This document shows positions 46,117-54,627 of a DNA stretch of 64,000 nt, one piece after another. A model generated the notes under the pieces. It ran no database searches and was not told the DNA's origin. It saw only the letters and a list, made by a program, of their open reading frames with translations. The DNA comes from Sphingobacteriales bacterium. GTDB taxonomy: Bacteria; Bacteroidota; Bacteroidia; Chitinophagales; Chitinophagaceae. The stretch lies in the NCBI GenBank assembly GCA_004144175.1, contig SEFT01000003.1:1-64000 (forward strand), in the 5' to 3' direction. The translations under genes were made by a program, and so were the position numbers. Position 1 is the stretch's first letter. Each line of letters starts with the position of its first letter.

Positions 46117-46560
46117 TTACCTATTCTTTAGTTTGTCCTCCTTACGCTTGGCGCTGTTCTCCGGATTATCGTTGAACCTATCTTCTTTCTTATCAGTGTT
46201 TGTCGCTTTATCATTAAAACGATCGTCCTTTCTGTTGCCGGTTGTACCTTCTATCTGAGCAGCTCTACCGGTTTGAGTAGTCGTGGTGTTAGTCGCTGGT
46301 TTGCTAGCGGTTGTACGTGGCTTAGGAGCCTGGCCTTTCATAGCAGCGCACATTGAGTCTGCTTTGTACAGCGCCATTTCGTTTATCAACGAGTCGTTCT
46401 GCATCATCAGTTCCATTCTCATTTCTTCTACACGTGCATTTACTGCTGAGTCGATAGATGCCTGAGACATTTCGTTATTTGTAGTAGTACTAGTCTCGCT
46501 GCTGCAAGATGCAAGGGCCATCATACCGCCTGCAATAAATAATAGTGCTTGCCTTTTCAT
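46117..46560 (-). CDS. Small lipoprotein with charged C-terminal repeats
   Basis: 147 residues with lipobox LASC (Cys19). A Ser/Thr linker is followed by an amphipathic helix (about 30-75, SIDSAVNARVEEMRMELMMQ), then a Thr/Ala linker, and a charged tail in which the unit K-D-D-R-F-N-D recurs three times in varying form (KDDRFNDK, KEDRFNDN, KEDKLKNR). The helix could form a coiled coil or trimer. No enzymatic motif. This resembles small outer-membrane lipoproteins of unknown function. It ends at a shared terminator with the EGF-like gene. Confidence 0.65.
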   Translation of the reverse strand: MKRQALLFIAGGMMALASCSSETSTTTNNEMSQASIDSAVNARVEEMRMELMMQNDSLINEMALYKADSMCAAMKGQAPKPRTTASKPATNTTTTQTGRAAQIEGTTGNRKDDRFNDKATNTDKKEDRFNDNPENSAKRKEDKLKNR

Positions 46561-46656
46561 TGTGTCGTTTTTAGTTGTTTGGGTGTAAAAATATTATTGT
46601 TGGAAAACAATAACAAAGAAAATGCCATTTTATACCGTTAATCGCACAAAAAACGA

Positions 46657-46684
46657 AAGCAGCCTGCATGTTAGCAGGCTGCTT
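46657..46684 (-). terminator. Intrinsic terminator of the outer-membrane barrel gene
   Basis: An 11-bp perfect stem (46657-46667 with 46674-46684) with a 6-nt loop, just after the barrel gene stop at 46710. On the minus strand a T-containing stretch follows. Confidence 0.75.
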
Positions 46685-46709
46685 CATATTTTCACGGTTT
46701 AAGAATTAA

Positions 46710-47474
46710 TTATCTTTCAAACATATAACCTACGGTCAGCAGGTAGCTGATATTTTTACCGCTTGCATTTGTTGAAGGGATTACACTGGTAACGTTGCTG
46801 GTTTTACCACCTGAGAACACGTTACGCAGACCTGCTTCTACGGTACCTTTAATATACCAGTTGTTGTTCAGTTCTACACCCAGCAGACCTTGCACACCAT
46901 AGTCCATACGGGTAATGTCATCCTGGCCGGCAGTATTACCGATAGCCAGTTTGCCTGATCCGTCAGCTTTTACTTCTACGTCGCTTTCGTTTGCCACTTT
47001 AGTGGTCATCTCTTCTTTAAATTTGGTACGTGCATCAACCAGTGCTGCAGCATAACCACCTGCACCTATGAAGAAGCCACCGTTCTCGCCACCAAATTTG
47101 TAAACCAGGTTAACTGGCAACGATACATAGTTCAGCGTTACTTTATCTTTGCGCTCATAACGCATAGTACCACCAGTTATCAGTGTTTCGTTGCTACGCT
47201 CGTTCTGTCCGCCTTTCATGATGTAGCGCAGGCCTGGTTGCAGGTACACATGCGATGTAAGCAGTACATCTGCTACGAAACCGGCGTGTACGCCCACTTT
47301 CAGTTGGTTGGATACTGTCTCGCCCTGGTAGTTGTTGAGCATGTTATTCAGGTTTCCGCCAAACTCAACGCCAAACATTGGCTCGCGTTTACCCACCTTC
47401 ATGTCACTTTGCTCTTGTGCATTTGCCTGACCCATTATCATTAGAGCACATCCGAATAATACATACTTTTTCAT
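46710..47474 (-). CDS. Outer-membrane beta-barrel protein (PorT-like family)
   Basis: 254 residues with a signal peptide (1-19, ANA). The rest alternates amphipathic strands and ends in an aromatic residue pattern (ISYLLTVGYMFER), as outer-membrane barrels do. MFGVEFGGNLNNML, VYLQPGLRYIMKGGQ and YVSLPVNLVYKFG match the PorT/outer-membrane-beta-barrel family common in Bacteroidota. Its role (porin, lipid binding or structural) cannot be assigned. It is a single-gene unit with a terminator after it and a 459-nt region before it. Confidence 0.85.
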   Translation of the reverse strand: MKKYVLFGCALMIMGQANAQEQSDMKVGKREPMFGVEFGGNLNNMLNNYQGETVSNQLKVGVHAGFVADVLLTSHVYLQPGLRYIMKGGQNERSNETLITGGTMRYERKDKVTLNYVSLPVNLVYKFGGENGGFFIGAGGYAAALVDARTKFKEEMTTKVANESDVEVKADGSGKLAIGNTAGQDDITRMDYGVQGLLGVELNNNWYIKGTVEAGLRNVFSGGKTSNVTSVIPSTNASGKNISYLLTVGYMFER

Positions 47475-47933
47475 ATCAATTCACATTTAGTTTTATACTT
47501 CTCCTCTAAAAAAAGTCCATGCCAGCGTACGCTACATGCCTTTACGGGTAGGCATTTCATGGTATAGCCAAAAACTATTGCACTCGCTTGTCATCAACTA
47601 TACTTCATTCAATTTCAACTACTAACAACAACATTACCGTCAGCCAATTTTATTTTTTCGCAGCTCCACAAATTGTTGCACGTCTATGTTAGCAACCTGC
47701 TTTAATCGTCTGATTCTCTTTACTATGAAGAAAAAGCTGGGTATTCCCCATTTCCATTACGTTAAATAACGCCATATTATTTTCAGCAAATGCATTAAGC
47801 AGCCGACAACGGGACAATCAGACCTCAGATTGAAGACATAGGTATATACCAAAGCCAAAACCCGGCAAATAGCCGGGCTTGCTTAAGATAATCGGGTATT
47901 AATATGCGCCTACAGAGTCGATCTTATATTATA
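47475..47933. other. Intergenic region upstream of the outer-membrane barrel gene
   Basis: 459 bases. The left part is the promoter and leader of the barrel gene on the minus strand. The right end holds the terminator of the SRPBCC gene (47861-47877). No ORF of note, no tRNA and no repeat are seen between them. Confidence 0.5.
47861..47877 (-). terminator. Intrinsic terminator of the ArsR-SRPBCC operon
   Basis: A 6-bp GC-only stem (47861-47866 with 47872-47877), 5-nt loop, followed on the minus strand by a T-containing stretch. It lies about 57 nt after the SRPBCC stop. Confidence 0.6.
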
Positions 47934-48779
47934 TTATTCTCCTTCGGCCACTTGTTTCATCAGTACTATGGCATTGTCCCACATCGGCTCCATACCTTCT
48001 ATATGTTTTTTGCGCAGCGGCCCGGCTTCAATTTGTAGCACTACCCCGCTATCTTTCTCCGTTACCTTATAGCGCTCGATGTATATATGCAAAGGATCGT
48101 CACTGCCAACGCCATCATCTTCAAACATCACTTCCAGCAGCACCGGCTTATTCATGTTCAATATCTTTCCTTTCGCAGCTATGTTACCATCAGCCGTCCT
48201 CCATACCATACCCGAACCCTCTTTCCAGTCCGACTCTGCATACGTACCTTCATAGAAGGCATTAGCCCAGCGCTTCACTTTTGCATCATTGGTCAGCATA
48301 TCCCATACTTCTTCCTTGCTCGCATCCACCACGGCCGTCTTTATGATCGTTCCTGTTTCTACATACGCGGGTAGCAATTCACCGATTAGCGCATTCCAGC
48401 CTCCGGCAAAGCTGCCGCGTGCAAAGCTCGGGTTGTCTTGAGGGAACGATTCTAAGCCATCGTGCGTTACCTTCAGCCTCGTCTTATTACCTTCTTCAAA
48501 CAACTCGAACGTCAGTACTGAATAACCTTCATAACCTTCATAGCTCCAGCTGTAGCTTAGTTTTTCATTGGGTATCGCTTCCAGCACCTTGCATATATGC
48601 TTGTAGTTTTCGCCTTCTTGCCCTGTACCACTAAACTCAAACTCATATCCTACCTCGGGCTTAAAACCGGAAACATCAAAATACCACTCCTTCATCTGGG
48701 CTTTATCCGTTATAGCTTTCCATACACGCGCCACGGGCGCATTCAAAGTACGTTCGATAACAAATGGTTCTTGCTTCAT
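47934..48779 (-). CDS. Tandem SRPBCC (AHSA1-like) domain protein
   Basis: 281 residues made of two START/Bet v 1-type domains. The first starts IERTLNAPVARVWKAITDKAQMKEWYFD and contains LSYSWSYEGYEGYSVLTFELF; the second starts IIKTAVVDASKEEVWDMLTNDAKVKRWANAF. Such proteins bind hydrophobic ligands or, in AHSA1-type, act as co-chaperones; the ligand is unknown. Its ATG overlaps the stop of the ArsR gene (ATGA), a frequent pairing in bacteria where the regulator controls the ligand-binding protein. There are more SRPBCC genes downstream at 51958 and 52946, so the region is enriched in this fold. Confidence 0.9.
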   Translation of the reverse strand: MKQEPFVIERTLNAPVARVWKAITDKAQMKEWYFDVSGFKPEVGYEFEFSGTGQEGENYKHICKVLEAIPNEKLSYSWSYEGYEGYSVLTFELFEEGNKTRLKVTHDGLESFPQDNPSFARGSFAGGWNALIGELLPAYVETGTIIKTAVVDASKEEVWDMLTNDAKVKRWANAFYEGTYAESDWKEGSGMVWRTADGNIAAKGKILNMNKPVLLEVMFEDDGVGSDDPLHIYIERYKVTEKDSGVVLQIEAGPLRKKHIEGMEPMWDNAIVLMKQVAEGE

Positions 48780-49135
48780 TTATTCCTTGTTTTTTTAGAT
48801 GATGATTTTTGTTTAGTGGCATCGGCTTGCTCATCGCGCTCCAGGAAGCGCTCCAGCGAATCCAGCTTATGGTTCCAGAAGTTGCGGTACTGCTCTACCC
48901 ATTCCGATACTTCGCTAAGCTTTTTTAATTGCGCCTCACAGTAGCGCTCCCTACCCTCCTGCCTTATCACAATGAGCCCGCACTCTGTAAGTATCTTAAT
49001 ATGCTTCGATATGGCAGGGCGGCTTATCTCGAATTGCGCTGCAATGGCATTCAGGTTCAGCGACTGATGAGATACCATTTGGATGATATCCCTCCGGGTA
49101 GGGTCGGCAATGGCTTGAAATACGTCTCTTCTCAT
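48776..49135 (-). CDS. ArsR-family winged-helix transcriptional regulator
   Basis: 119 residues. Winged-helix domain with ADPTRRDIIQMV, NLNAIAAQFEISRPAISKHIKILTECGLI (recognition helix) and RQEGRERYCEAQ (wing). No cysteine pair for metal sensing is present, so it belongs to the non-metal group often coupled to SRPBCC proteins. The C-terminus is basic (RDEQADATKQKSSSKK). It likely autoregulates the two-gene operon; an operator is not recognised by eye. A 110-nt gap precedes the DUF4342 gene stop on the same strand. Confidence 0.92.
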   Translation of the reverse strand: MRRDVFQAIADPTRRDIIQMVSHQSLNLNAIAAQFEISRPAISKHIKILTECGLIVIRQEGRERYCEAQLKKLSEVSEWVEQYRNFWNHKLDSLERFLERDEQADATKQKSSSKKTRNK

Positions 49136-49245
49136 TATTATGTAACCGTTCGGTTACGAATATAGGAGAAAACCTTGCGTATAAAAAAATAAGTTACTGC
49201 ACCCTGAAGCACAGCAACTTAAAATATAATGATTGGCAGATAAGA

Positions 49246-49545
49246 CTACGACCCTACCGGTATGTCAACAACAGTACTGGTTTTATCGCCTTTATCCGTT
49301 TTATTATCATCATCACGCTCTACCGACAGTGTATATTCGCCTACCAATGCAGCTATTGCGCCAACAGCAGCAAACACAGGCGCCAGCAATGCCCCTACTA
49401 CACCCACCGTCAGCGGAAACGACATCAGCTCCTTACCAGCTTTGTCTTTGATCGTTATCTTCCGCACATTCCCTTCTTCTACCAGTTCCTTTACTTTCTT
49501 CAGGAGGCTTTCTCCGTTTATTGAAAATGATTCGTGCTTTGCCAT
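49246..49545 (-). CDS. DUF4342-domain protein
   Basis: 99 residues from the ATG at 49545; the longer frame has no better start. The family pattern is visible: LLKKVKELVEEGNVRKITIKD, then ELMSFPLTVGVVGALLAPVFAA and EYTLSVER. The central hydrophobic segment (about 40-62) could be one membrane helix, so the protein is probably membrane-associated. The function of DUF4342 is unknown. It is followed by a 45-nt gap to the OsmC gene stop upstream on the same strand, so both may be one unit. Confidence 0.85.
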   Translation of the reverse strand: MAKHESFSINGESLLKKVKELVEEGNVRKITIKDKAGKELMSFPLTVGVVGALLAPVFAAVGAIAALVGEYTLSVERDDDNKTDKGDKTSTVVDIPVGS

Positions 49546-49590
49546 AGTTGCTTGTTTTACAGTACACACAAAAAAATAACGCCAGATCAC

Positions 49591-50079
49591 CTAAACCGTT
49601 TCCGCCTTCTGCCACAGCTTGCATACGGGCTTATGCAGCACCGGGAAGTTCACCGAATTGGCAATAAAGCATTTCTTATGCGCATCATCGTGCAGCGCTA
49701 TCGCCTTCTCTATCATCCATTCCTCCGTCACCTTCATTTCGGGGTGCAGCACTACTTCTGTAAAATGTCCACAGCCTCGGTCCGATGTATCTACCATTGT
49801 CCCTGTGGCCTTATCTATATATTCCATTACGATGACGCCCGCATCGGCGCACAGGTGCAGGTACCAAAGCATATGGCAGGACGATAAGGAAGCCAGCAAC
49901 ATATCTTCGGGATTATGCCTTGTCTTATCACCACGAAAAGGAGTGTCGGACGAACCAAGGATATCTACTTTCTGCTCAGCCGTTATGGTATGACTCCGCT
50001 CATAGTCGGCATACCCCGTAGTGCCTTCTCCTTTGTTGCCCGTCCATGTTATAGTTACTGCATACGCATGTGCTCCCAT
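49591..50079 (-). CDS. OsmC-family peroxide-detoxifying protein
   Basis: 162 residues. OsmC/Ohr-type thiol peroxidase-like fold; two cysteines are in the expected places, one in LLASLSSCHMLWYLHLC and one in DDAHKKCFIANS (the Ohr/OsmC pair that reduces organic hydroperoxides). HPEMKV between them is also family-typical. It lacks a signal peptide and is cytosolic. It lies directly upstream of the DUF4342 gene on the same strand and is divergent from dedA. Distinguishing OsmC from Ohr would need a tree. Confidence 0.88.
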   Translation of the reverse strand: MGAHAYAVTITWTGNKGEGTTGYADYERSHTITAEQKVDILGSSDTPFRGDKTRHNPEDMLLASLSSCHMLWYLHLCADAGVIVMEYIDKATGTMVDTSDRGCGHFTEVVLHPEMKVTEEWMIEKAIALHDDAHKKCFIANSVNFPVLHKPVCKLWQKAETV

Positions 50080-50159
50080 AGCTCAAGAATTGATTTATAA
50101 TCATGAAGTTAGCATTTTCGTATATCACATCGGGCACGCTTTTATAGCGATAACCAGTT

Positions 50160-50771
50160 ATGGTTTTACTATTCCAATCTGCCGATATCATCGAATGGGG
50201 TGGCATCCTGATCATCGCCATCCTCATCTTTGCCGAGACAGGACTGCTGCTTGGCCTTGTAGTACCGGGCGGTGAAACATTAGTGTTTACGGCGGGCCTG
50301 CTGGTAAGTACAGGCACGCTTAATATCAGCATCATACCCTTGCTCATTATACTGATCGCCTGTAGCCTGGCTGGCGATACATTGGGCTTCTTTATAGGCC
50401 GCAAGCTTGGGCACAAGCTGCACCATAAAAAAGACACCTGGTACTTTAAAAAGAAATACCTGCACCTTACCGAAGACTTCATTAAGAAGCACAGGAAGCG
50501 CTCTATAATAATGGGCAAATTCCTACCGATCATAAGGCCATTTATGCCATTCATTTCAGGATCAACCCGAATAAAACCTTTGGTATTTCTGTCACTCTCC
50601 TTGATCGCCTCTGTACTGTATATGAGTGCATTCATACTGGCCGGTTATTTCCTCGGCAGCCAGTTTCCGGCTATCAAAAAGTACCTGGGCTGGATCATCC
50701 CCATCAGCATCATCGTGGCGCTGATACCGGTAGTGCAGCAATTGAGAAAAGCAAAGTCAGAACCTTCTTAA
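50160..50771 (+). CDS. DedA-family membrane protein (VTT domain)
   Basis: 203 residues with about five hydrophobic segments. FAETGLLLGLVVPGGETLVFTAG at the first helix pair and GRFLPIIRPFMPFISGSTR-like segment (MGKFLPIIRPFMPFISGSTR) at the second match the DedA/VTT fold, with the conserved arginine in the latter. DedA proteins are flippase-like transporters for undecaprenyl phosphate or phosphatidylethanolamine and affect envelope stress. The gene is divergent from osmC and ends at a bidirectional terminator. Confidence 0.93.
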   Translation: MVLLFQSADIIEWGGILIIAILIFAETGLLLGLVVPGGETLVFTAGLLVSTGTLNISIIPLLIILIACSLAGDTLGFFIGRKLGHKLHHKKDTWYFKKKYLHLTEDFIKKHRKRSIIMGKFLPIIRPFMPFISGSTRIKPLVFLSLSLIASVLYMSAFILAGYFLGSQFPAIKKYLGWIIPISIIVALIPVVQQLRKAKSEPS

Positions 50772-50809
50772 ATGAAAATGCCTGCTGTTTCCGGCAGGCA
50801 TTTTCATTT
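50770..50809. terminator. Bidirectional intrinsic terminator
   Basis: A 16-bp perfect inverted repeat (50770-50785 with 50794-50809) with an 8-nt loop, overlapping the dedA stop codon, and T-rich arms. It separates dedA from the convergent GlxA-type regulator gene. Confidence 0.9.
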
Positions 50810-50824
50810 ATATTGTCCTATAGC

Positions 50825-51811
50825 CTATGCAACCGACAGTTCTACCTCGCGGTAATATTTACTGCGGTATTGCAAAGGCGATAGCCCTGTTATTTTCTTA
50901 AACGTAGTACGGAATGCCTTAGGATCGGTATATCCGATGTTATACATTACTTCATTCACATTCTCGCGCGACGATTCGAGGCTCATTTTAGCGGCCTCAA
51001 TCTTTACCCGCTGCATATACTCCACTATCGAGTTTGAAGTTGCCTTCTTAAATCTCCGCTCCAGGTTACGCCTGCTGATGGCAAACTTTGTCACCAGTTG
51101 ATCTACCGTTATGCGGTCTTGTACGTTCTGTTCTATGTGTTCCTGTACCTGCACCATCAGGTCGTCGCCATGGGCTTTCTGCCCTTGGAATATCATAAAC
51201 GGAGACTGACTCTCGCGCTGTATGTCTATCTGGAATGCCTTAGACATAAATACGGCTACATTACGCCCCGCATATTTTTCTATCAGGTATAGCACCAGGT
51301 TAAGGTAAGAGAACGCACCACCACTGGAGTATACTCCCTGCTCGTCGGTAATCACCCTATCCTCCACCAGGTTCACCTTCGGAAACATCCTTCTGAAGTC
51401 ATTCGCCGCCATCCAGTGTGTAGCGCATTTGCGACCGTCTACGAGGCCCGTAGCCGCCAGCATAAAGGCACCCACGCAAAGGCTGGCGACTTCCGTACCC
51501 TTGTTGTGCTGGTCTATTATCCATGGCATAAATTCCTTGTTATCTTCCAGCACAGTAGGCATGTCGCCGTCCAGCGCAGGTATAATGATGAGGTCTGTAT
51601 GTTTTATTTCATCTATTACCGCATCGGCAAAGATGTTGTAACGGCCGCCACATACAGGTGTTTCTTTAGAAAGCCCCACCAATTGTATCTTAAACAATGC
51701 CGGTTTACCCAGGCTATTCACAAACTTATTGACCTCGGTAAAGACCTGGCGTGGCCCTTCTACACTACCCAGGATAGCATATTTCGGTACAAGGATGGAT
51801 ACATGTTTCAT
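50825..51811 (-). CDS. GlxA-family transcriptional regulator (DJ-1/PfpI plus AraC HTH)
   Basis: 328 residues. Residues 1 to about 190 are a DJ-1/PfpI-like domain (IIPALDGDMP, EVASLCVGAFMLAATGLVDGRKCATHW, with the nucleophile-position Cys in SLCVGA). Residues about 225-320 are an AraC-type double HTH (VDQLVTKFAISRRNLERRFKKAT, VNEVMYNIGYTDPKAFRTTFKKITGLSPLQYR). It would regulate genes in response to a small ligand. The gene ends at the terminator shared with dedA. It is divergent from the SRPBCC-DinB operon, which is a likely target, but no operator is recognised. Confidence 0.92.
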   Translation of the reverse strand: MKHVSILVPKYAILGSVEGPRQVFTEVNKFVNSLGKPALFKIQLVGLSKETPVCGGRYNIFADAVIDEIKHTDLIIIPALDGDMPTVLEDNKEFMPWIIDQHNKGTEVASLCVGAFMLAATGLVDGRKCATHWMAANDFRRMFPKVNLVEDRVITDEQGVYSSGGAFSYLNLVLYLIEKYAGRNVAVFMSKAFQIDIQRESQSPFMIFQGQKAHGDDLMVQVQEHIEQNVQDRITVDQLVTKFAISRRNLERRFKKATSNSIVEYMQRVKIEAAKMSLESSRENVNEVMYNIGYTDPKAFRTTFKKITGLSPLQYRSKYYREVELSVA

Positions 51812-51957
51812 AGTATATAAAGATAAGTTTTGGCCCTGTCGTAATCACCCCCCTCTTTGCCGTGTTTACACCCCGCATCTTAATGCAAAGGTTTTCACCT
51901 TTGTATGGCAGGCACAGAGGATAGTGTACTGCAAAGTAAAACCAAAAAACACGAAAC

Positions 51958-52922
51958 ATGGCTACGCAAAAATAAAGAAATCGGTAAGGCTGAACAGCCC
52001 GAAAGAAAAAGTCTGGGAGGTGCTAACGGCCGATAATTATACCCGCCAGTGGTATGCCGTATTTATGGAAGGCAGCCATGCCGATACCGACTGGCAGGTG
52101 GGCAGCAAAGCCTTGTTTACAGATGCTGCCGGTGACGGCATAGCAGGCAAGATAGCTATAAGTAACCCAGGCGAACTGCTGGATATCGAATATTACGGAA
52201 TTGTTACCAAAGGCAAAGAAGACTACGAGAGCGAAACGGCGCAAAAGGTAAAAGGCGGCCACGAGATATACAAACTGATAAGCGAAAACGGATACACTAA
52301 CCTATCGGTAGAATTGGATATGGATGGCGAGTGGATGGACATGATGGACAAGCAGTGGGATGAGGCGATAAAGAAGATCAAAGAATTATCCGAAACACCC
52401 GCCGGCAATAACAGATTCAGCCTGATACAAGATTTGCTCAACACAAAGTACGAGTTGCTAAAAGCATTCAATGCCTTTAACGAGGAGGATGTAAACCGCG
52501 TACCTTTCAGCGGCAGCTGGACGCCCGCACAGGTAATGGAGCACATACGCAAAGCTGATGGCGGCGTAGCAGAAGTACTACAAGCACCGGCTAAGCCCAT
52601 CGGCCGCCAGCCGGATGAAAAAGCCGGGATACTCAAAGGAATCTTCCTGAATATGGATGCCAAGTACCAGTCGCCCGAAGATGTGGTACCTGAGCAAAAA
52701 AATTACGACAAATATTTATTGGTTGATGCTTTAGAGTCTACATTCGACTCTTTAACTACCTCCGTCCGCGACTTGAATTTGAATGAAGCTGTAACTGCAT
52801 TTGAAATACCGGGCGTAGGTGAAATGACAAGGCAGGAGTTCATTCTCTTTGTCATCTACCATACACAACGCCACGCGCACCAGCTGAAAAACATCTACAA
52901 CAACATTAACAATCAGAATTAG
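51958..52922 (+). pseudogene. SRPBCC-DinB fusion gene with an apparent one-base frameshift at its start
   Basis: The reading frame of the protein body is open from far upstream, across the start of the divergent regulator gene, and has no plausible start there. An ATG at 51958 in a good A-rich context would start it (ATG GCT ACG CAA), but the A-run at 51968-51972 has five A's and this frame hits TAA at once. A sixth A would join it to IKKSVRLNSPKEKVWEVL. Body: an SRPBCC domain (about 1-155), then a DinB-like domain (VNRVPFSGSWTPAQVMEHIRK, YHTQRHAHQLKNI, with the His residues of a metal site). It is the first gene of the operon to 55014. It may be a sequencing slip, a slippage site or a broken gene. 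Confidence 0.6.
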
Positions 52923-52945
52923 TAACAACTCCAAAAAAACACAAA

Positions 52946-53500
52946 ATGAATATGTTCACAAAAATTCTCATCGCAGTCCTCATCATCATTGCTGTGCCAC
53001 TCATTATGGCTTTGTTCATACAGAAAGAATATGCAATTAAGCGCGAGATCGTAATCGACAAACCAAGCATTGAAGTATTCAATTACATAAAATACCTAAA
53101 GAACCAGGACCAATACAACAAATGGGTACAGATGGACCCGAATATGAAAAAAGACTTCAGGGGTACTGATGGCACTGTGGGGTTTGTATATGCTTGGGAC
53201 GGCAACGACAAGGCGGGCAAAGGCGAACAGGAAATTAAAAAAATTACCGAAGGCAAGAGAATAGATCTCGAGCTGCGCTTTAAAAAGCCTATGGAAAGTA
53301 CGGCGAGTTCGTACATGGCTACCGAGACTGTGTCGCCTACGCAGACCAGGGTAAAATGGCAGATGGCAGGAAACAGCCGCTACCCGATGAACCTGATGCA
53401 CCTCTTTATGGATAAGCTGCTGGGCACCGACCTGCAAACAAGCCTGGGTATGCTAAAAGATAACCTGGAGAATAAACAACTATCTAAGAACGCAAATTAA
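52946..53500 (+). CDS. Membrane-anchored SRPBCC-family protein
   Basis: 184 residues. One N-terminal membrane helix (about 5-25) anchors the protein. The rest is a polyketide-cyclase-like SRPBCC domain (IVIDKPSIEVFNYIKYLKNQDQYNKW, ELRFKKPMESTASSY, TQTRVKWQMAGNSRYPMNLM). It would bind a hydrophobic ligand at the membrane surface. It starts 24 nt after the SRPBCC-DinB gene and 6 nt before the VOC gene starts, so it is an internal operon gene. Confidence 0.88.
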   Translation: MNMFTKILIAVLIIIAVPLIMALFIQKEYAIKREIVIDKPSIEVFNYIKYLKNQDQYNKWVQMDPNMKKDFRGTDGTVGFVYAWDGNDKAGKGEQEIKKITEGKRIDLELRFKKPMESTASSYMATETVSPTQTRVKWQMAGNSRYPMNLMHLFMDKLLGTDLQTSLGMLKDNLENKQLSKNAN

Positions 53501-53505
53501 TACCT

Positions 53506-53943
53506 ATGCCTTTTATCAACCCGTATCTCAACTTCATGGGCAATACCGAGCAGGCGTTTAACTTTTACAGGTCGGTATTTGGTGGCGAATTTCTGTCCCT
53601 GCAGCGCTTTAAAGACACACCCGAAGCTGACAAACTACCGGCTGAAGACCAGGATAAGATCATGCACATTGCCCTGCCTATTGGTAACGGCGACATCCTG
53701 ATGGCTACTGATGCGCTGGAGTCGATGGGGCAAAGGCTGAATAAAGGAAACAACTTTTATATCGCGGTCAACGCTGTAAGCAAAGAAGAAGCCGACCATC
53801 TATACCGCGGCCTTTCTGAAGATGGTTCTATTGAAATGCCAATTCAACATGCCTTCTGGGGTGCATACTTCGGTATGTTCAGCGACAAATTCGGTGTTCA
53901 ATGGATGATCAGCTTCGACCCGTCTTACCTAAAAGCAAACTAA
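53506..53943 (+). CDS. VOC-family (PhnB-like) protein
   Basis: 145 residues. Glyoxalase/bleomycin-resistance fold of the PhnB type: NPYLNFMGNTEQAFNFYRSVFGGEF at the N-terminus, MHIALPIGNGDILMATDA in the middle, and WGAYFGMFSDKFGVQWMISFD near the end. These proteins bind metal or small hydrophobic compounds; the catalytic activity is often unknown. It starts 6 nt after the membrane-anchored SRPBCC gene, so the two are tightly coupled. Part of the six-gene operon 51958-55014. Confidence 0.9.
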   Translation: MPFINPYLNFMGNTEQAFNFYRSVFGGEFLSLQRFKDTPEADKLPAEDQDKIMHIALPIGNGDILMATDALESMGQRLNKGNNFYIAVNAVSKEEADHLYRGLSEDGSIEMPIQHAFWGAYFGMFSDKFGVQWMISFDPSYLKAN

Positions 53944-53965
53944 CTACAACGAAAAATCTCCATAA

Positions 53966-54358
53966 ATGAAAAAGACAAAGATCACATATTGGATACTGAC
54001 CGGCCTGCTGGCGGTACTTATGACATTTTCATCCATACCCGATATTGTACCCACTAAAGAAGCAGTCGACTTTGTGACCGGGCACCTCGGCTATCCTGAA
54101 TACTTTCTACGGTTCATAGGCATAGCCAAAATGCTTGGCGTCATTGCTATAATTGTACCCGGATTCCCGCGCCTTAAAGAATGGGCGTATGCCGGTTTGG
54201 TATTCGACCTAATAGGCGCTATGTATTCCATGGCTGCCGTTGGCGACCCGGTGAGCCAGTGGTTTCCGCTTATCATCGGCCTCGGGCTCATTGTTGCATC
54301 CTATATATTTTACCACAAGTTGCAGAAGCAAAGACCACTACACCCGGCCATGGCCTGA
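53966..54358 (+). CDS. DoxX-family small membrane protein
   Basis: 130 residues with about four hydrophobic helices and the DoxX-like pattern (GYPEYFLRFIGIAKMLGVIAIIVPGFPRLKEWAYAGLVFDLIGA). DoxX-like proteins belong to a broad family linked to redox or membrane stress; the specific role here is unknown. It is 23 nt after the VOC gene and 9 nt before the next small ORF, so it is internal to the operon. Confidence 0.9.
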   Translation: MKKTKITYWILTGLLAVLMTFSSIPDIVPTKEAVDFVTGHLGYPEYFLRFIGIAKMLGVIAIIVPGFPRLKEWAYAGLVFDLIGAMYSMAAVGDPVSQWFPLIIGLGLIVASYIFYHKLQKQRPLHPAMA

Positions 54359-54366
54359 TACATTCT

Positions 54367-54588
54367 ATGACTATGAAAACAGTAGAAGTATTTAAAACCA
54401 ATGTGGGAGCAGCTGATGCAGCAAAGCGGGTCATAGCTTTGCTGCATCAGCATTATCCCGATAGCAGAATAACGATCGATCTGGAAGACTGCGACAAAGT
54501 ACTGAGAATAGAGGGCCGTAACCTTATACGCAACCGGGTAATATCAGTAGTTTCAGGCACAGGACATCACTGCGATATGCTGGAATAA
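54367..54588 (+). CDS. Small protein with HMA-like fold, unknown function
   Basis: 73 residues from the ATG at 54367, which is the first methionine after the DoxX stop. The pattern VEVFKTNVGAADAAKRVIALLHQHYPDSRITIDLEDCDKVLRIEG has the beta-alpha-beta-beta-alpha rhythm of the heavy-metal-associated fold, but lacks the CxxC of metal binding (it has isolated Cys in LEDCDK and GHHCDM). It may be a small adaptor or sensor. It is followed by DUF1801 in the same operon. Real gene status is supported by tight spacing. Confidence 0.6.
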   Translation: MTMKTVEVFKTNVGAADAAKRVIALLHQHYPDSRITIDLEDCDKVLRIEGRNLIRNRVISVVSGTGHHCDMLE

Positions 54589-54627
54589 GCACGACCTCAT
54601 AACTTAGCACACTACAACCATAAGCCA

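Noticed and set aside
50000-50635. 211-codon frame on the minus strand overlapping dedA and osmC
   Set aside because: It is antisense to the well-supported DedA gene and has no family signature.
51729-51957. Upstream extension of the SRPBCC-DinB frame
   Set aside because: It runs antisense through the start of the GlxA-type regulator gene and has no domain; the frameshift explanation is simpler.
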